Source: Oscillospiraceae bacterium
GTDB taxonomy: Bacteria > Bacillota > Clostridia > Oscillospirales > Ruminococcaceae
DNA length: 44,432 nt
Reading direction: 5' to 3'
Assembly: GCA_028689635.1 (NCBI GenBank)
Contig: JAQVCU010000012.1
Location: 1 to 44,432 of the forward strand
Shown: in pieces, positions 24,543 to 32,887 of the stretch
Layout: each line of letters begins with the position of its first letter
How positions within the stretch are numbered: the stretch's first letter is position 1
The notes under the pieces: generated by a model
Seen by the model: only the letters and a program-made list of their open reading frames with translations
Told to the model about the DNA's origin: nothing
Database searches by the model: none
Made by a program: the position numbers and the translations under genes

Positions 24543-26048
24543 TCACTCGCCCGCGTGGGCGATGCCGAGGATCTCCAGCTCCTTTTCGTTCAGGCCGATG
24601 CCGCGAAGCATCAGGCGGTTGCCCCGCAGGGCCTCGATGGAGTTGATGCCCATGCCTCCCATGATCTCCTTGATCTCATGCTCCCAGGCGTTGACCAGAT
24701 TGACCAGTCGCTGAAAGCCGATATCGGGGTTGAGGCGGCGGACCAGATCCGGCCGCTGGGTGGCGATACCCCAGTTGCAGCGGCCCAGATGGCAGCTGCG
24801 GCAGAGGTGGCACCCCAGGGCCAGCAGCGCGCTGGTGGCGATGTACACCGCGTCCGCTCCCAGGGCGATGGCCTTGACCACATCCGCGCTGCTGCGGATG
24901 GAGCCTCCCACTACGATGGAAACGTTGCCGCGGATGCCTTCATCGCGAAGGCGCTGATCCACGCTGGCAAGGGCAAGTTCAATGGGGATCCCGACGTTAT
25001 CCCGGATGCGGGTAGGCGCTGCGCCCGTCCCTCCCCGGAAACCGTCGATGGCGATGATGTCTGCACCGGAGCGGGCGATGCCGCTGGCGATGGCTGCCAC
25101 GTTATGAACCGCCGCCACCTTGACGATGACAGGTTTCTTGTATTCCGTGGCCTCCTTTAAAGAATAAACCAATTGGCGCAAATCTTCAATAGAATAAATG
25201 TCATGATGGGGCGCAGGGGAAATGGCGTCGGAGCCTTCGGGGATCATGCGGGTGCGGGAGATATCCCCCACGATCTTTGTCCCGGGCAGATGCCCGCCGA
25301 TGCCGGGCTTTGCGCCCTGCCCCATTTTGATCTCCGCGGCAGCCCCGGCTTCCAGATAATCCTTATATACGCCGAAGCGCCCGGAAGCTACCTGGACGAT
25401 GGTGTTGGCCCCGTACTGATAGAAATCCTCGTGAAGGCCGCCCTCGCCGGTGTTGTAATAGGTGCCCAGAGCCACCGCGGCGCGGGCCAGGCTCTCGTGG
25501 GCGTTGTAGCTGATGGAACCGTAACTCATGGCGGAAAACATGATGGGCACCGCCAGCTCCAGCTGGGGCGTCAGATTGTTTTTGAGGCTGCCGTCTTTGT
25601 TGCGCTGGATCCCCTGGGGCTTTGCCCCCAGGAAAGTTTTGGTCTCCATGGGTTCGCGCAGGGGGTCGATGGGCGGGTTGGTCACCTGGGAGGCGTTGAT
25701 GAGGATCTTATCCCAATAGACAGGGGCCGGTTCCGGGTTGCCCATGGAGGAGAGCAGCACGCCGCCAGTGGCCGCCTGCCGGTAGATATCGGTAATGGCC
25801 TGCCCTGTCCAGTTGCAGTTGGCTTTAAAGGTGTGGTCCGTTTTGACGATCTTCAGCGCCCGGGTGGGACACAGGGAAACGCAGCGGTGACAGGCCACGC
25901 ATTTTTCCTCGTCCGAAACCATCAATCCGGTCTCCGCGTCGTAGGAATGCACCTCGTTGGCGCATTGGCGCTCGCACACGCGGCAGGCGATGCAGCGGGC
26001 GGGGTTGCGGATGACCTCATATTCAGGATATAAAAAGTTTACCGACAT
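24543..26048 (-). CDS. Glutamate synthase FMN/4Fe-4S subunit (archaeal-type GltB2)
   Basis: 501 residues. The N-terminal 85 residues hold a two-cluster ferredoxin domain (CIACRVCERQC and CVACHRCVSLC). The rest is the FMN-binding glutamate synthase barrel. It has the family segments FSAMSYGSIS, YNTGEGGLHEDF, KMGQGAKPGIGGHLPG and IAIDGFRGGTGAAPTRI, and a 3Fe-4S-type cysteine motif in CHLCRSCHLGRCNWGI. It condenses ammonia with 2-oxoglutarate and reduces the imine to glutamate. Start ATG 26048 follows GGAGG and lies inside the end of the amidotransferase gene (10-base overlap). Confidence 0.93.
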   Translation of the reverse strand: MSVNFLYPEYEVIRNPARCIACRVCERQCANEVHSYDAETGLMVSDEEKCVACHRCVSLCPTRALKIVKTDHTFKANCNWTGQAITDIYRQAATGGVLLSSMGNPEPAPVYWDKILINASQVTNPPIDPLREPMETKTFLGAKPQGIQRNKDGSLKNNLTPQLELAVPIMFSAMSYGSISYNAHESLARAAVALGTYYNTGEGGLHEDFYQYGANTIVQVASGRFGVYKDYLEAGAAAEIKMGQGAKPGIGGHLPGTKIVGDISRTRMIPEGSDAISPAPHHDIYSIEDLRQLVYSLKEATEYKKPVIVKVAAVHNVAAIASGIARSGADIIAIDGFRGGTGAAPTRIRDNVGIPIELALASVDQRLRDEGIRGNVSIVVGGSIRSSADVVKAIALGADAVYIATSALLALGCHLCRSCHLGRCNWGIATQRPDLVRRLNPDIGFQRLVNLVNAWEHEIKEIMGGMGINSIEALRGNRLMLRGIGLNEKELEILGIAHAGE

Positions 26049-27142
26049 TTCTTGGCACCTCCGTCCAATGTGATGATGACGGGCTCGCCGCCTTTGGGGG
26101 ACCACAGCCGGTCAAGATCCGGCTCGATCACCCGAATGGCGCATTCCTCGCTGGCGATGTAGGTGGTATCGCCCTTTTCCCCGATGACCATGGAGCGGAG
26201 TTTGAGCCGGTCGTTCAGGGCCATCAGCCCTCCGTCAAAGCCCAGGAGGATGGAAAAAGGCCCGGTGATCAGCAGGCTGGAGAAGGCGTTTCGCAGATAG
26301 GTGAGCTTTTCCCTCTCTTCCGGGCTCTTGTTGCCGATGGTGCTCCAGAAAGGAGCCGCGATGACGGCGGCCGTCTCTTCCAGGGTAAGGCCCTGACGGC
26401 GGTTCAGGTAGTCGATCATGTAGGTGATGACTTCCGTATCGGTAAGCAGCGTGCATTTGTAGCCGTACATCTCGATGCAGCGGCGGTTGGCGTCGTAGGA
26501 AGAGATCTCCCCGTTGTGCACCACAGAATAATCCAACAGGGCAAAGGGGTGGGCGCCGCCCCACCAGCCGGGGGTGTTGGTAGGATACCGGCCGTGGGCT
26601 GTCCAGCAGTAGCCCTCGTACTCGTCCAACCGATAAAACTCGCCCACGTCCTCGGGGAAGCCGACGGCCTTAAAAACGCCCATATTTTTGCCGCTGGAAA
26701 ACACATACGCGCCTTTTATGGTGGTGTTGATGCGCACCACGCTGCGGGCGGTGTATTCCGCCTCGTCCAGCTGGCTGTCTACCAGGCGGGCATGCAGGGG
26801 GCTGACAAAATAGCGCCAAATACGGGGCACATCGGTGATCTGGGGGATCCGCTTTACCGGGATCTTGGAAAGGTTCACGATGTCGAAATGACGCTCTAAA
26901 AACTTTTCACATTCTTCCTTGGCAGCCGTGGAATCATAAAACACATGGAACGCATACAGATCCTGATATTGGGGGTAGATGCCGTAGCCGGCAAAGCCGC
27001 CGCCCAACCCGTTGGAGCGGTCGTGCATCACCGAAATGGATCTGATAATGGTATCGCCGCAGATGGGCTTTCCGCTTTTGGAAATGATACCGGATATTGC
27101 GCAGCCGGAGGGGATCCGGACGTCGCCTTCTTTTTGCAGCAT
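26039..27142 (-). CDS. Glutamate synthase class II glutamine amidotransferase subunit
   Basis: About 367 residues. It releases ammonia from glutamine for the FMN subunit. The catalytic cysteine is in IPSGCAISGII, residue 14 from the preferred start, so a short propeptide must be removed to expose it. Supporting motifs are TAHGRYPTNTPGWWGGAHPF and VVHNGEISSYDANRR. ATG 27142 is chosen because AAAAGGAG lies 9 bases upstream; the in-frame ATG 27163 has no such site. It is the first gene of the leftward nitrogen operon and sits behind an attenuator-type leader (27311-27414). Confidence 0.93.
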   Translation of the reverse strand: MLQKEGDVRIPSGCAISGIISKSGKPICGDTIIRSISVMHDRSNGLGGGFAGYGIYPQYQDLYAFHVFYDSTAAKEECEKFLERHFDIVNLSKIPVKRIPQITDVPRIWRYFVSPLHARLVDSQLDEAEYTARSVVRINTTIKGAYVFSSGKNMGVFKAVGFPEDVGEFYRLDEYEGYCWTAHGRYPTNTPGWWGGAHPFALLDYSVVHNGEISSYDANRRCIEMYGYKCTLLTDTEVITYMIDYLNRRQGLTLEETAAVIAAPFWSTIGNKSPEEREKLTYLRNAFSSLLITGPFSILLGFDGGLMALNDRLKLRSMVIGEKGDTTYIASEECAIRVIEPDLDRLWSPKGGEPVIITLDGGAKKCR

Positions 27143-27310
27143 AGGGCCAATCTCCTTTTCCATAGAAAATACGTTTCTCCGCAGAGGACGTCCGGGGAAC
27201 GGGATCTCGAATTTTTGCAGGAATTCAAAATGTTTCCTTCAAAAAACCGGAAAACTGTTTGCCGCCGCACAAACAGCGGCAGCGAAAAAACCTCTGGAAC
27301 AGCCGAATCG

Positions 27311-27372
27311 AAAAAAAGACGTTCATCGCGGATCATGGTAGATCGATACCATGTCCTGCGATGAACGTCTTT
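27311..27372 (-). terminator. Leader terminator (attenuator) upstream of the gltB subunits
   Basis: On the minus strand, AAGACGTTCATCGC pairs with GCGATGAACGTCTT, with a nested second hairpin CATGGTA/TACCATG (loop TCGATC), followed by seven T (27317-27311). It lies within 70 bases of the predicted start and about 170 bases before the first gene. That placement marks an attenuator rather than an operon end. 27143-27310 is otherwise a non-coding leader. Confidence 0.85.
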
Positions 27373-27378
27373 GTCCAT
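27361..27378 (-). promoter_or_regulatory. Candidate ANTAR antiterminator hairpin, gltB leader
   Basis: On the minus-strand RNA, ATGGAC (27378-27373) pairs with GTTCAT (27366-27361) around the hexaloop AAAGAC. That has A at loop position 1 and G at position 4, the ANTAR target signature. Its loop and 3' arm are also part of the 5' arm of the terminator at 27311-27372, so the two folds exclude each other. Confidence 0.6.
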
Positions 27379-27385
27379 GCTTCAC

Positions 27386-27414
27386 ATTATAAAGGGTGAG
27401 CCTTCCCTTGTCAA
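27386..27414 (-). promoter_or_regulatory. Consensus promoter of the gltB-purA-glnA-ANTAR operon
   Basis: On the minus strand: -35 TTGACA (27409-27414), a 17-base spacer and -10 TATAAT (27386-27391), both perfect. The predicted transcript begins at or one base before AUGGACA (27378). Confidence 0.85.
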
Positions 27415-27534
27415 CAGAAATCATCATAAAAACAAACAGAAATTCATCTCGGCGGCATATTTTTCCCATTTGTGCAAAAAAGCGGCGGAAATGAAGCCGT
27501 GTTTTATTTAAATTGCAGAAACAGAAAAAAAGTG

Positions 27535-27564
27535 TTGACATTTCTGCCGTAGGGGGCGTATACT
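27535..27564 (+). promoter_or_regulatory. Promoter of type III glutamine synthetase
   Basis: TTGACA (27535-27540), an 18-base spacer and TATACT (27559-27564). The predicted start is A27571 in ATGGACA, the same start sequence as the divergent gltB leader. Confidence 0.8.
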
Positions 27565-27574
27565 TCGGGCATGG

Positions 27575-27590
27575 ACAGCAAAGGCGCTGT
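27575..27590 (+). promoter_or_regulatory. Candidate ANTAR antiterminator hairpin, GSIII leader
   Basis: ACAGC (27575-27579) pairs with GCTGT (27586-27590) around the hexaloop AAAGGC (A1, G4). It overlaps the 5' arm of the terminator that follows. Confidence 0.6.
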
Positions 27591-27617
27591 GGAGGAAAAC
27601 TCCACGGCGTCTTTTTT
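27581..27617 (+). terminator. Leader terminator (attenuator) of GSIII
   Basis: AAGGCGCTGTGGAG (27581-27594) pairs with CTCCACGGCGTCTT (27600-27613, two G-T pairs) around GAAAA, followed by a six-T run. It lies 40 bases after the predicted start and about 90 bases before the GSIII ATG. Confidence 0.85.
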
Positions 27618-27708
27618 ATTTGCCCGTTGCCGGGCGGCTGGACTGATCGTCCGCAACGCGGACAGCACCCCTAAAACCGATCCGATATTGCAGAAAGGTT
27701 GTGTATGT

Positions 27709-29793
27709 ATGAACAGCGTATCCGAAATCTTTGGAAGCATGGTGTTCGGCGACAGCGTTATGAAGGAACGCCTTCCCAAAAACACCTATAAGCAGCTCAA
27801 ACGAACCATCGAGGGCGGCAAGGAGCTGGATCCCTCTATTGCGGACGTCGTAGCCAACGCCATGAAAGACTGGGCCCTTGAAAAAGGCGCCACCCATTTC
27901 ACCCATTGGTTCCAGCCCCTGACCGGCATCACCGCCGAAAAACACGACAGCTTCATCTCCCCCACCAGCGACGGAAACATCATCATGGAATTTTCCGGCA
28001 AAGAGCTGGTCCGCGGCGAGCCCGACGCCTCCAGCTTCCCCTCCGGCGGCCTGCGCGCCACCTTTGAGGCCCGGGGCTACACCGCCTGGGATCCCACCTC
28101 TTATGCCTTTGTCAAAGACGATACCTTATATATCCCCTGCGCCTTCTTCTCCTATGGCGGCGAGGCCCTGGATAAAAAGACCCCTCTGCTGCGCTCCATG
28201 GAGGCCATCGACAAAGAGGCCATGCGCATCCTGAAACTCTTTGGCAACACCACCTCTACCCGGGTCCTCACCACCGTTGGCCCGGAGCAGGAGTATTTCC
28301 TCATCGACAAAAAGCTCTACGATGAGCGCAAAGACCTGATCTTCACCGGACGCACCCTCTTCGGCGCCAAGCCCCCCAAGGGCCAGGAGCTGGACGACCA
28401 CTATTTCGGCACCATCAAGCCCCGGGTCAAAGCCTTTATGGCAGAACTGGACGAAGAGCTTTGGAAACTGGGCATCTACGCCAAAACCGAGCACAATGAA
28501 GTTGCCCCCGCCCAGCACGAGCTGGCCCCCGTATTTACCACCAGCAACCTGGCTACCGATCACAACCAGCTCACCATGGAGCTGATGAAAAAAGTGGCCC
28601 TGCGCTACGGCCTGGTGTGCCTGCTGCACGAAAAGCCCTTCGCAGGGGTCAACGGCTCCGGCAAGCACAACAACTGGTCCATTTCCACCGATGATAGCAT
28701 CAACCTGCTGGATCCCGGCAAATCCCCCCGGGATAACGCCCAGTTCCTGCTGTTTTTGTGCGCCGTCATCAAAGCCGTGGACGAATATCAGGATCTGCTG
28801 AGGATCTCTGTGGCCAGCGCCGCCAACGACCACCGCTTGGGCGCCAACGAAGCCCCGCCCGCCATCGTCTCCATGTTCCTGGGCGAGGAATTGGACGCCG
28901 TGCTCTCCGCCATTGTCAACGACACCGCCTACGACGCCCACAAAGCCGTCAAGATGTCCATGGGCGTTGCCACCCTGCCCTCCATCCCCAAGGACAACAC
29001 CGACCGCAACCGCACTTCTCCCTTCGCTTTTACCGGCAACAAGTTTGAGTTCCGTATGCTGGGCTCCACCCTGAACATCGCCTGCCCCAACATCATGCTC
29101 AACACCATGGTGGCCGAAGAACTGCAGCAGTTTGCCAATGAGCTGGAAAGCGCCGCGGACTTTAACACCGCCCTCTCCGCCATCATCAAAAAGACCGTCA
29201 CCGACCATCGCCGCATTATCTTCAATGGCAACGGCTACGACGACGCCTGGCAGGTAGAGGCGGAAAAAAGAGGCCTGCTGAACCTTAAAACTATGCCCGA
29301 CGCCCTGCCCTATTACATCAGCGAGAAAAACATCAAGCTCTTTACCAAACACAACATCTACAGCGAGACCGAGATGCACGCCCGTTATGAGATCCAGCTG
29401 GAAAACTACAGCAAGGTGCTGAACATCGAGGCCCTCACCATGCTGGATATGGCCCGCAAAGATTTTCTGCCCGCCGCCATCGCCTACAGCAAAGAGCTGG
29501 CCAAGACCGCCGCTTTGAAGAAAGATATGGGCGTGGACACCGCTTTGGAGAAATCTATGGTCGAAAAGATCTCCAAGCTCTCCGCCTGCATCTACAAAAA
29601 ATCCGATGTCCTGGAGGCCGCCCTGCTGGGCGCTAAGGATCATCCCGAGGTGCTGGACAACGCCCAGTACTATCAGGCTGTCGTCTTTGCCGCCATGCAG
29701 GAGCTGCGCGCCTGCGTCGACGAGCTGGAAGTCATCACCGCCAAGAAATACTGGCCGGTACCCTCCTACGGCGACATGCTCTTCAGCGTCTGA
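27709..29793 (+). CDS. glnN: Glutamine synthetase, type III
   Basis: 694 residues, the size of the GSIII family, far larger than type I enzymes. It makes glutamine from glutamate and ammonia. Recognisable segments are the N-terminal [17 protein letters not shown] and [15 protein letters not shown], the metal and catalytic region [40 protein letters not shown] and [18 protein letters not shown] 27709 starts the conserved sequence with AAAGG upstream. The frame remains open back to the ATG at the predicted transcription start (27571). The gene is controlled by an attenuator leader and is followed by amt-PII. Confidence 0.93.
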   Translation: MNSVSEIFGSMVFGDSVMKERLPKNTYKQLKRTIEGGKELDPSIADVVANAMKDWALEKGATHFTHWFQPLTGITAEKHDSFISPTSDGNIIMEFSGKELVRGEPDASSFPSGGLRATFEARGYTAWDPTSYAFVKDDTLYIPCAFFSYGGEALDKKTPLLRSMEAIDKEAMRILKLFGNTTSTRVLTTVGPEQEYFLIDKKLYDERKDLIFTGRTLFGAKPPKGQELDDHYFGTIKPRVKAFMAELDEELWKLGIYAKTEHNEVAPAQHELAPVFTTSNLATDHNQLTMELMKKVALRYGLVCLLHEKPFAGVNGSGKHNNWSISTDDSINLLDPGKSPRDNAQFLLFLCAVIKAVDEYQDLLRISVASAANDHRLGANEAPPAIVSMFLGEELDAVLSAIVNDTAYDAHKAVKMSMGVATLPSIPKDNTDRNRTSPFAFTGNKFEFRMLGSTLNIACPNIMLNTMVAEELQQFANELESAADFNTALSAIIKKTVTDHRRIIFNGNGYDDAWQVEAEKRGLLNLKTMPDALPYYISEKNIKLFTKHNIYSETEMHARYEIQLENYSKVLNIEALTMLDMARKDFLPAAIAYSKELAKTAALKKDMGVDTALEKSMVEKISKLSACIYKKSDVLEAALLGAKDHPEVLDNAQYYQAVVFAAMQELRACVDELEVITAKKYWPVPSYGDMLFSV

Positions 29794-29825
29794 TCCCCTG
29801 TCCCGCCAATAGGATCGATCTTGCA

Positions 29826-29865
29826 CGAGGATGTGCGCTTTGCGGCGCGCATCCTCGATTTCTTT
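29826..29865 (+). terminator. Terminator between GSIII and amt
   Basis: CGAGGATGTGCGC (29826-29838) pairs with GCGCGCATCCTCG (29845-29857, one G-T pair), followed by ATTTCTTTG. The weak T tract suggests partial read-through into amt, for which I see no separate promoter. Confidence 0.65.
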
Positions 29866-29884
29866 GTTTGAGGAGTGATCTGCA

Positions 29885-31600
29885 ATGTCTCAATATTCCG
29901 CGGTAGATACCATCTGGGTATTGCTGGGCGCCACGCTGGTGTTCTTCATGCAGGCCGGCTTTGCCATGGTGGAGACCGGTTTTACCCGAGCCAAAAACGC
30001 CGGCAACATCATCATGAAAAACCTTATGGATTTTGCCCTGGGCACCCTGGTGTTTTGGGCGGTGGGCTTTGGGCTTATGTTCGGCTCCGACATAGGCGGC
30101 TTTGTGAGCCTGCCCGATTTCTTCATCCAGGGCGATTATTCCGGGACCTACCCCACCGCCGCCTATGTCATCTTCCAAACCGTATTCTGCGCCACGGCGG
30201 CTACCATCGTCTCCGGCGCCATGGCGGAGCGCACCAAATTCCTCTCCTACTGCATTTACAGCGTTATCATCAGCCTGGTGGTCTACCCGGTTTCCGGCCA
30301 TTGGATCTGGGGCGGCGGCTGGCTGTCCCAGCTGGGCTTCCACGATTTTGCCGGTTCCACCGCCGTGCACATGGTGGGCGGTACCGCCGCCCTCATCGGG
30401 GCCAAGATCCTGGGGCCGCGCATTGGAAAATATGCTAAGGACGGCAAGCCCCGCGCCATCCCCGGCCACAGCCTGACTTTGGGCGCTTTGGGCGTGTTCA
30501 TCCTCTGGTTCTGCTGGTTTGGCTTCAACGGCTGTTCCACCGTCTCCATGTCCCTGGTGGACGGCGTGGATCAGATCGTCAAAGCCTCCGAGATCTTTGT
30601 CACCACCAACCTGGCCGCGGCTACGGCGGCCACCGCCACCATGATCATCACCTGGATTCGCTACAAAAAACCGGATGTTTCCATGACCCTCAACGGGGCG
30701 CTGGCGGGACTGGTGGCCATTACGGCCGGCTGCGACGCCGTCACCCCCGCAGGCGCTTTCTGGATCGGCCTTATCGCGTCCTTCCTCATTGTTTTCGGCG
30801 TGGAGTTTGTCGATAAGGTTTTGAAGATCGACGATCCCGTCGGCGCCATCGGCGTTCACGGCTTCTGCGGCGCTGCCGGCACCATCCTCACCGGTCTTTT
30901 TGCCCGGGAAGGCGGCCTTTTCTACGGCGGCGGCGCCGGGATGCTGGGCGTTCAGCTTTTGGGCGTCGTCAGCGTCATCGCCTGGGTCTCCGTCACCATG
31001 ACGGCTGTATTCTTCCTCATCAAAAAGACCGTGGGCCTGCGGGTCACCCGGGAGGAGGAGACCGCCGGGCTGGATTTTTACGAGCATGGCCTCTCCAGCA
31101 GTTATGCCGACTTTATGCCGGCCCTGGAACACCTGTATGACGACGAGGGCGCCAATGTCCCCGTTGTGGACGTCACCGAACCGGCGGCTGCCTGGGCCCC
31201 CGCCGTTCCCGCTGCGGCGGGCTCCGGCGGCCCCAAAATGACCAAAGTGGTCATCCTCTGCAACAAAAACCGCTTTGAGACCCTGAAAAACGCCATGAAC
31301 AGCATCGGCGTTACCGGCATCACCGTCACCCAGGTACTGGGCTGCGGGATGCAAAAGGGCGCGACGGAATTTTATCGCGGCGTCCCCCTGGAGATGAAGC
31401 TCCTGCCAAAGATCAAGGTGGAGATCGTCGTGTGCAAAGTTCCGCCCCGCGTGGTGATCGAAACCGCTCAGAAAGTTCTTGGCACCGGCCACATCGGCGA
31501 CGGCAAGATCTTTGTCTACGATGTGGAAAACGTGATCAAGATCCGCACCGGCGAGGAGGGCTTCGACGCCCTGCAGGATGAGACCGCGCCCCTTGATTAA
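29885..31600 (+). CDS. amt: Ammonium transporter fused to a PII signalling domain
   Basis: 571 residues. Residues 1 to about 400 form the Amt/Rh channel, with about eleven membrane helices and the family segments MQAGFAMVETGFTRAKNAGNI and GHWIWGGGWL. A soluble linker follows, and from residue 452 a complete PII (GlnB/GlnK) domain with KIKVEIVV and TGHIGDGKIFVYDVENVIKIRTGEE. PII normally binds the cytoplasmic face of AmtB and plugs it when nitrogen is sufficient; here it is tethered. The T-loop residue equivalent to the uridylylated Tyr51 is L502, so control is probably by ATP/ADP and 2-oxoglutarate only. It completes uptake plus assimilation with GSIII. Confidence 0.93.
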   Translation: MSQYSAVDTIWVLLGATLVFFMQAGFAMVETGFTRAKNAGNIIMKNLMDFALGTLVFWAVGFGLMFGSDIGGFVSLPDFFIQGDYSGTYPTAAYVIFQTVFCATAATIVSGAMAERTKFLSYCIYSVIISLVVYPVSGHWIWGGGWLSQLGFHDFAGSTAVHMVGGTAALIGAKILGPRIGKYAKDGKPRAIPGHSLTLGALGVFILWFCWFGFNGCSTVSMSLVDGVDQIVKASEIFVTTNLAAATAATATMIITWIRYKKPDVSMTLNGALAGLVAITAGCDAVTPAGAFWIGLIASFLIVFGVEFVDKVLKIDDPVGAIGVHGFCGAAGTILTGLFAREGGLFYGGGAGMLGVQLLGVVSVIAWVSVTMTAVFFLIKKTVGLRVTREEETAGLDFYEHGLSSSYADFMPALEHLYDDEGANVPVVDVTEPAAAWAPAVPAAAGSGGPKMTKVVILCNKNRFETLKNAMNSIGVTGITVTQVLGCGMQKGATEFYRGVPLEMKLLPKIKVEIVVCKVPPRVVIETAQKVLGTGHIGDGKIFVYDVENVIKIRTGEEGFDALQDETAPLD

Positions 31601-31639
31601 TTTCGACTTACTTCTTAACATTTGACATACCAACGGGAG

Positions 31640-31680
31640 GATCCCCGGCGTCAAGCTGTACTGACGCCGGGGATCTTTCT
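31640..31680 (+). terminator. Terminator after amt-PII
   Basis: GATCCCCGGCGTCA (31640-31653) is the perfect complement of TGACGCCGGGGATC (31662-31675), followed by TTTCT. Confidence 0.85.
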
Positions 31681-32083
31681 GCCCTTATGGATGCCTGCCG
31701 TCCGGCCTGCAAAGAAGGTCAATCCGCACCGTGTTCTCCCCGGGAAAAGTTGGGATCCGGCCGCCGCTTTTTCGCTTTAGCGCGGCGATTATATAGGTTG
31801 CCTATTTTTTGTTCCCCAGGTGGTCAGCTTCTATGAAAACAACCATTTACCAGAATAAATATTCAAAAACTGAAGTTCTAATTTTTATCGTTTTAGTAAA
31901 AAAATTGTAAAGCAACTCAATAGTTTTGTCAAATATATGGATAATTCGCACAACGTCGCCCGGTAATTGTTTGTTCATATTTAACATCATTTTTTGTCAT
32001 AACCGTAGTGTATGCTATGGAACAGGCTTTGAAAAGGCCGAATAATTTTTGATGATTCATGCAAATTCAGGAGGTTTTTAACC
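31681..32083. other. Gene-free AT-rich region upstream of the lipoprotein
   Basis: About 400 bases with no supported gene. It becomes strongly AT-rich from 31840 onward, unlike its surroundings. A possible -10 TATGCT lies at 32011-32016, without a convincing -35. AGGAGG precedes the next gene. Confidence 0.5.
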
Positions 32084-32404
32084 ATGAAAAAAGTTTTGAT
32101 TGCACTGCTTGCCTGTGGCGTTATGGCCGCTATGACTGCTTGCACCGGAGATAACGGCGGCTCTTCCAGCGTCGAGGCTTCCGAGCCCTCTTCCATCAGC
32201 GAAAGCTCCGAATCTTCTATGGAGTCTTCCGAGGAGTCTTCTTCTGTGGAGAGCGAGTCTTCCAAGGCATCCTCCGAGGAGTCTTCTGCCGCTGAGGGCG
32301 AGTCTTCCGAGGCATCCTCTGAGGAGTCCTCCGCCGCTGAGAGCGAGTCTTCCGAAAGCTCCGAGGCCGCTTCCAGCGAGTCCTCCACCAGCGCTGCCGC
32401 GTAA
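32084..32404 (+). CDS. Ser/Glu-repeat lipoprotein (106 aa)
   Basis: The signal peptide MKKVLIALLACGVMAAMTAC ends in a lipobox with the lipidated cysteine C20. The mature part is almost entirely serine, glutamate and alanine, built from repeats such as ESSEASSEESSAAE, with no hydrophobic core. It should be an acidic, unstructured polymer tethered to the outer face of the membrane. AGGAGG precedes the ATG and a terminator follows, so it is a single-gene unit. No function is recognised; a spacer, metal-binding or phosphorylatable surface are possibilities only. Confidence 0.75.
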   Translation: MKKVLIALLACGVMAAMTACTGDNGGSSSVEASEPSSISESSESSMESSEESSSVESESSKASSEESSAAEGESSEASSEESSAAESESSESSEAASSESSTSAAA

Positions 32405-32461
32405 AATCGCTTTTTTTCGCCCGCGTTTATCAACAGCGCGAATTTCTAAAAAGCCCCACCC

Positions 32462-32498
32462 AAAAGGGCCGGTCGCAGAATTGCGGCCGGCCCTTTTG
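32462..32498 (+). terminator. Terminator after the lipoprotein
   Basis: AAAAGGGCCGG (32462-32472) pairs with CCGGCCCTTTT (32487-32497), on both strands flanked by A/T runs. Confidence 0.8.
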
Positions 32499-32569
32499 CT
32501 TTGTCTGCTTTTTCTCTGTCTATCTTCCGAAGCCGCGGACAAAAAACATGTTCAATCGCCATTGTCCGT

Positions 32570-32810
32570 GGTATAATAATTGCAGTGCAATTATTATACC
32601 CAATTTCGATGGCCGCCCTACGGGCATGGCCAATTATCCCATTTGCGCTTCGCGCCCATGGGATAATAATTGCAGCGCAATTATTATCCCTGATTTTTAC
32701 GGCCGTCCTACGGGCATGGCCAATTATCCCATTTGCGCTTTGCGCCCATGGGATAATAATTGCAGCGCAATTATTATCCCTGATTTTTACGGCCGTCCCT
32801 TTTTGGCGCG
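32570..32810. repeat. Three tandem 90-bp units built on large palindromes
   Basis: Near-identical palindromes of 31 bases start at 32570, 32660 and 32750, exactly 90 bases apart. The first has 15-base perfect arms around one G; the others have 14-base arms around AGC. Each is centred on AATTGCAGYGCAATT. The spacer between them also repeats, including TACGGGCATGGCCAATTATC and inner GCGC-rich inverted repeats. Because 90 is a multiple of 3, long open frames appear on both strands here. I treat those as by-products of the repeat, not genes. Confidence 0.85.
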
Positions 32811-32887
32811 GCGCGTCAAAATACAAAACCGGCAACCGGCCTTCCGGACGCTTTTGAAAAGCCCGGAAGAAAATGGAGGAGAAAAAC

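Noticed and set aside
28126-29826. 566-codon minus-strand frame opposite type III glutamine synthetase
   Set aside because: Low-complexity Gly/Val/His-rich shadow of a confidently identified gene.
29826-29857. ANTAR-type hexaloop in the amt upstream region (GCAC-GAGGAT-GTGC)
   Set aside because: The loop has G, not A, at position 1, and lies within an ordinary inter-gene terminator without a promoter or the AUGGACA start.
29783-31654. 623-codon minus-strand frame opposite amt-PII
   Set aside because: Antisense shadow with Gly/Asp/His-rich composition. The plus-strand gene has clear Amt and PII motifs.
32570-32780. CRISPR array
   Set aside because: Only three units, each a palindrome about 31 bases long, but the spacers are themselves repeated and nearly identical, and no cas genes are near.
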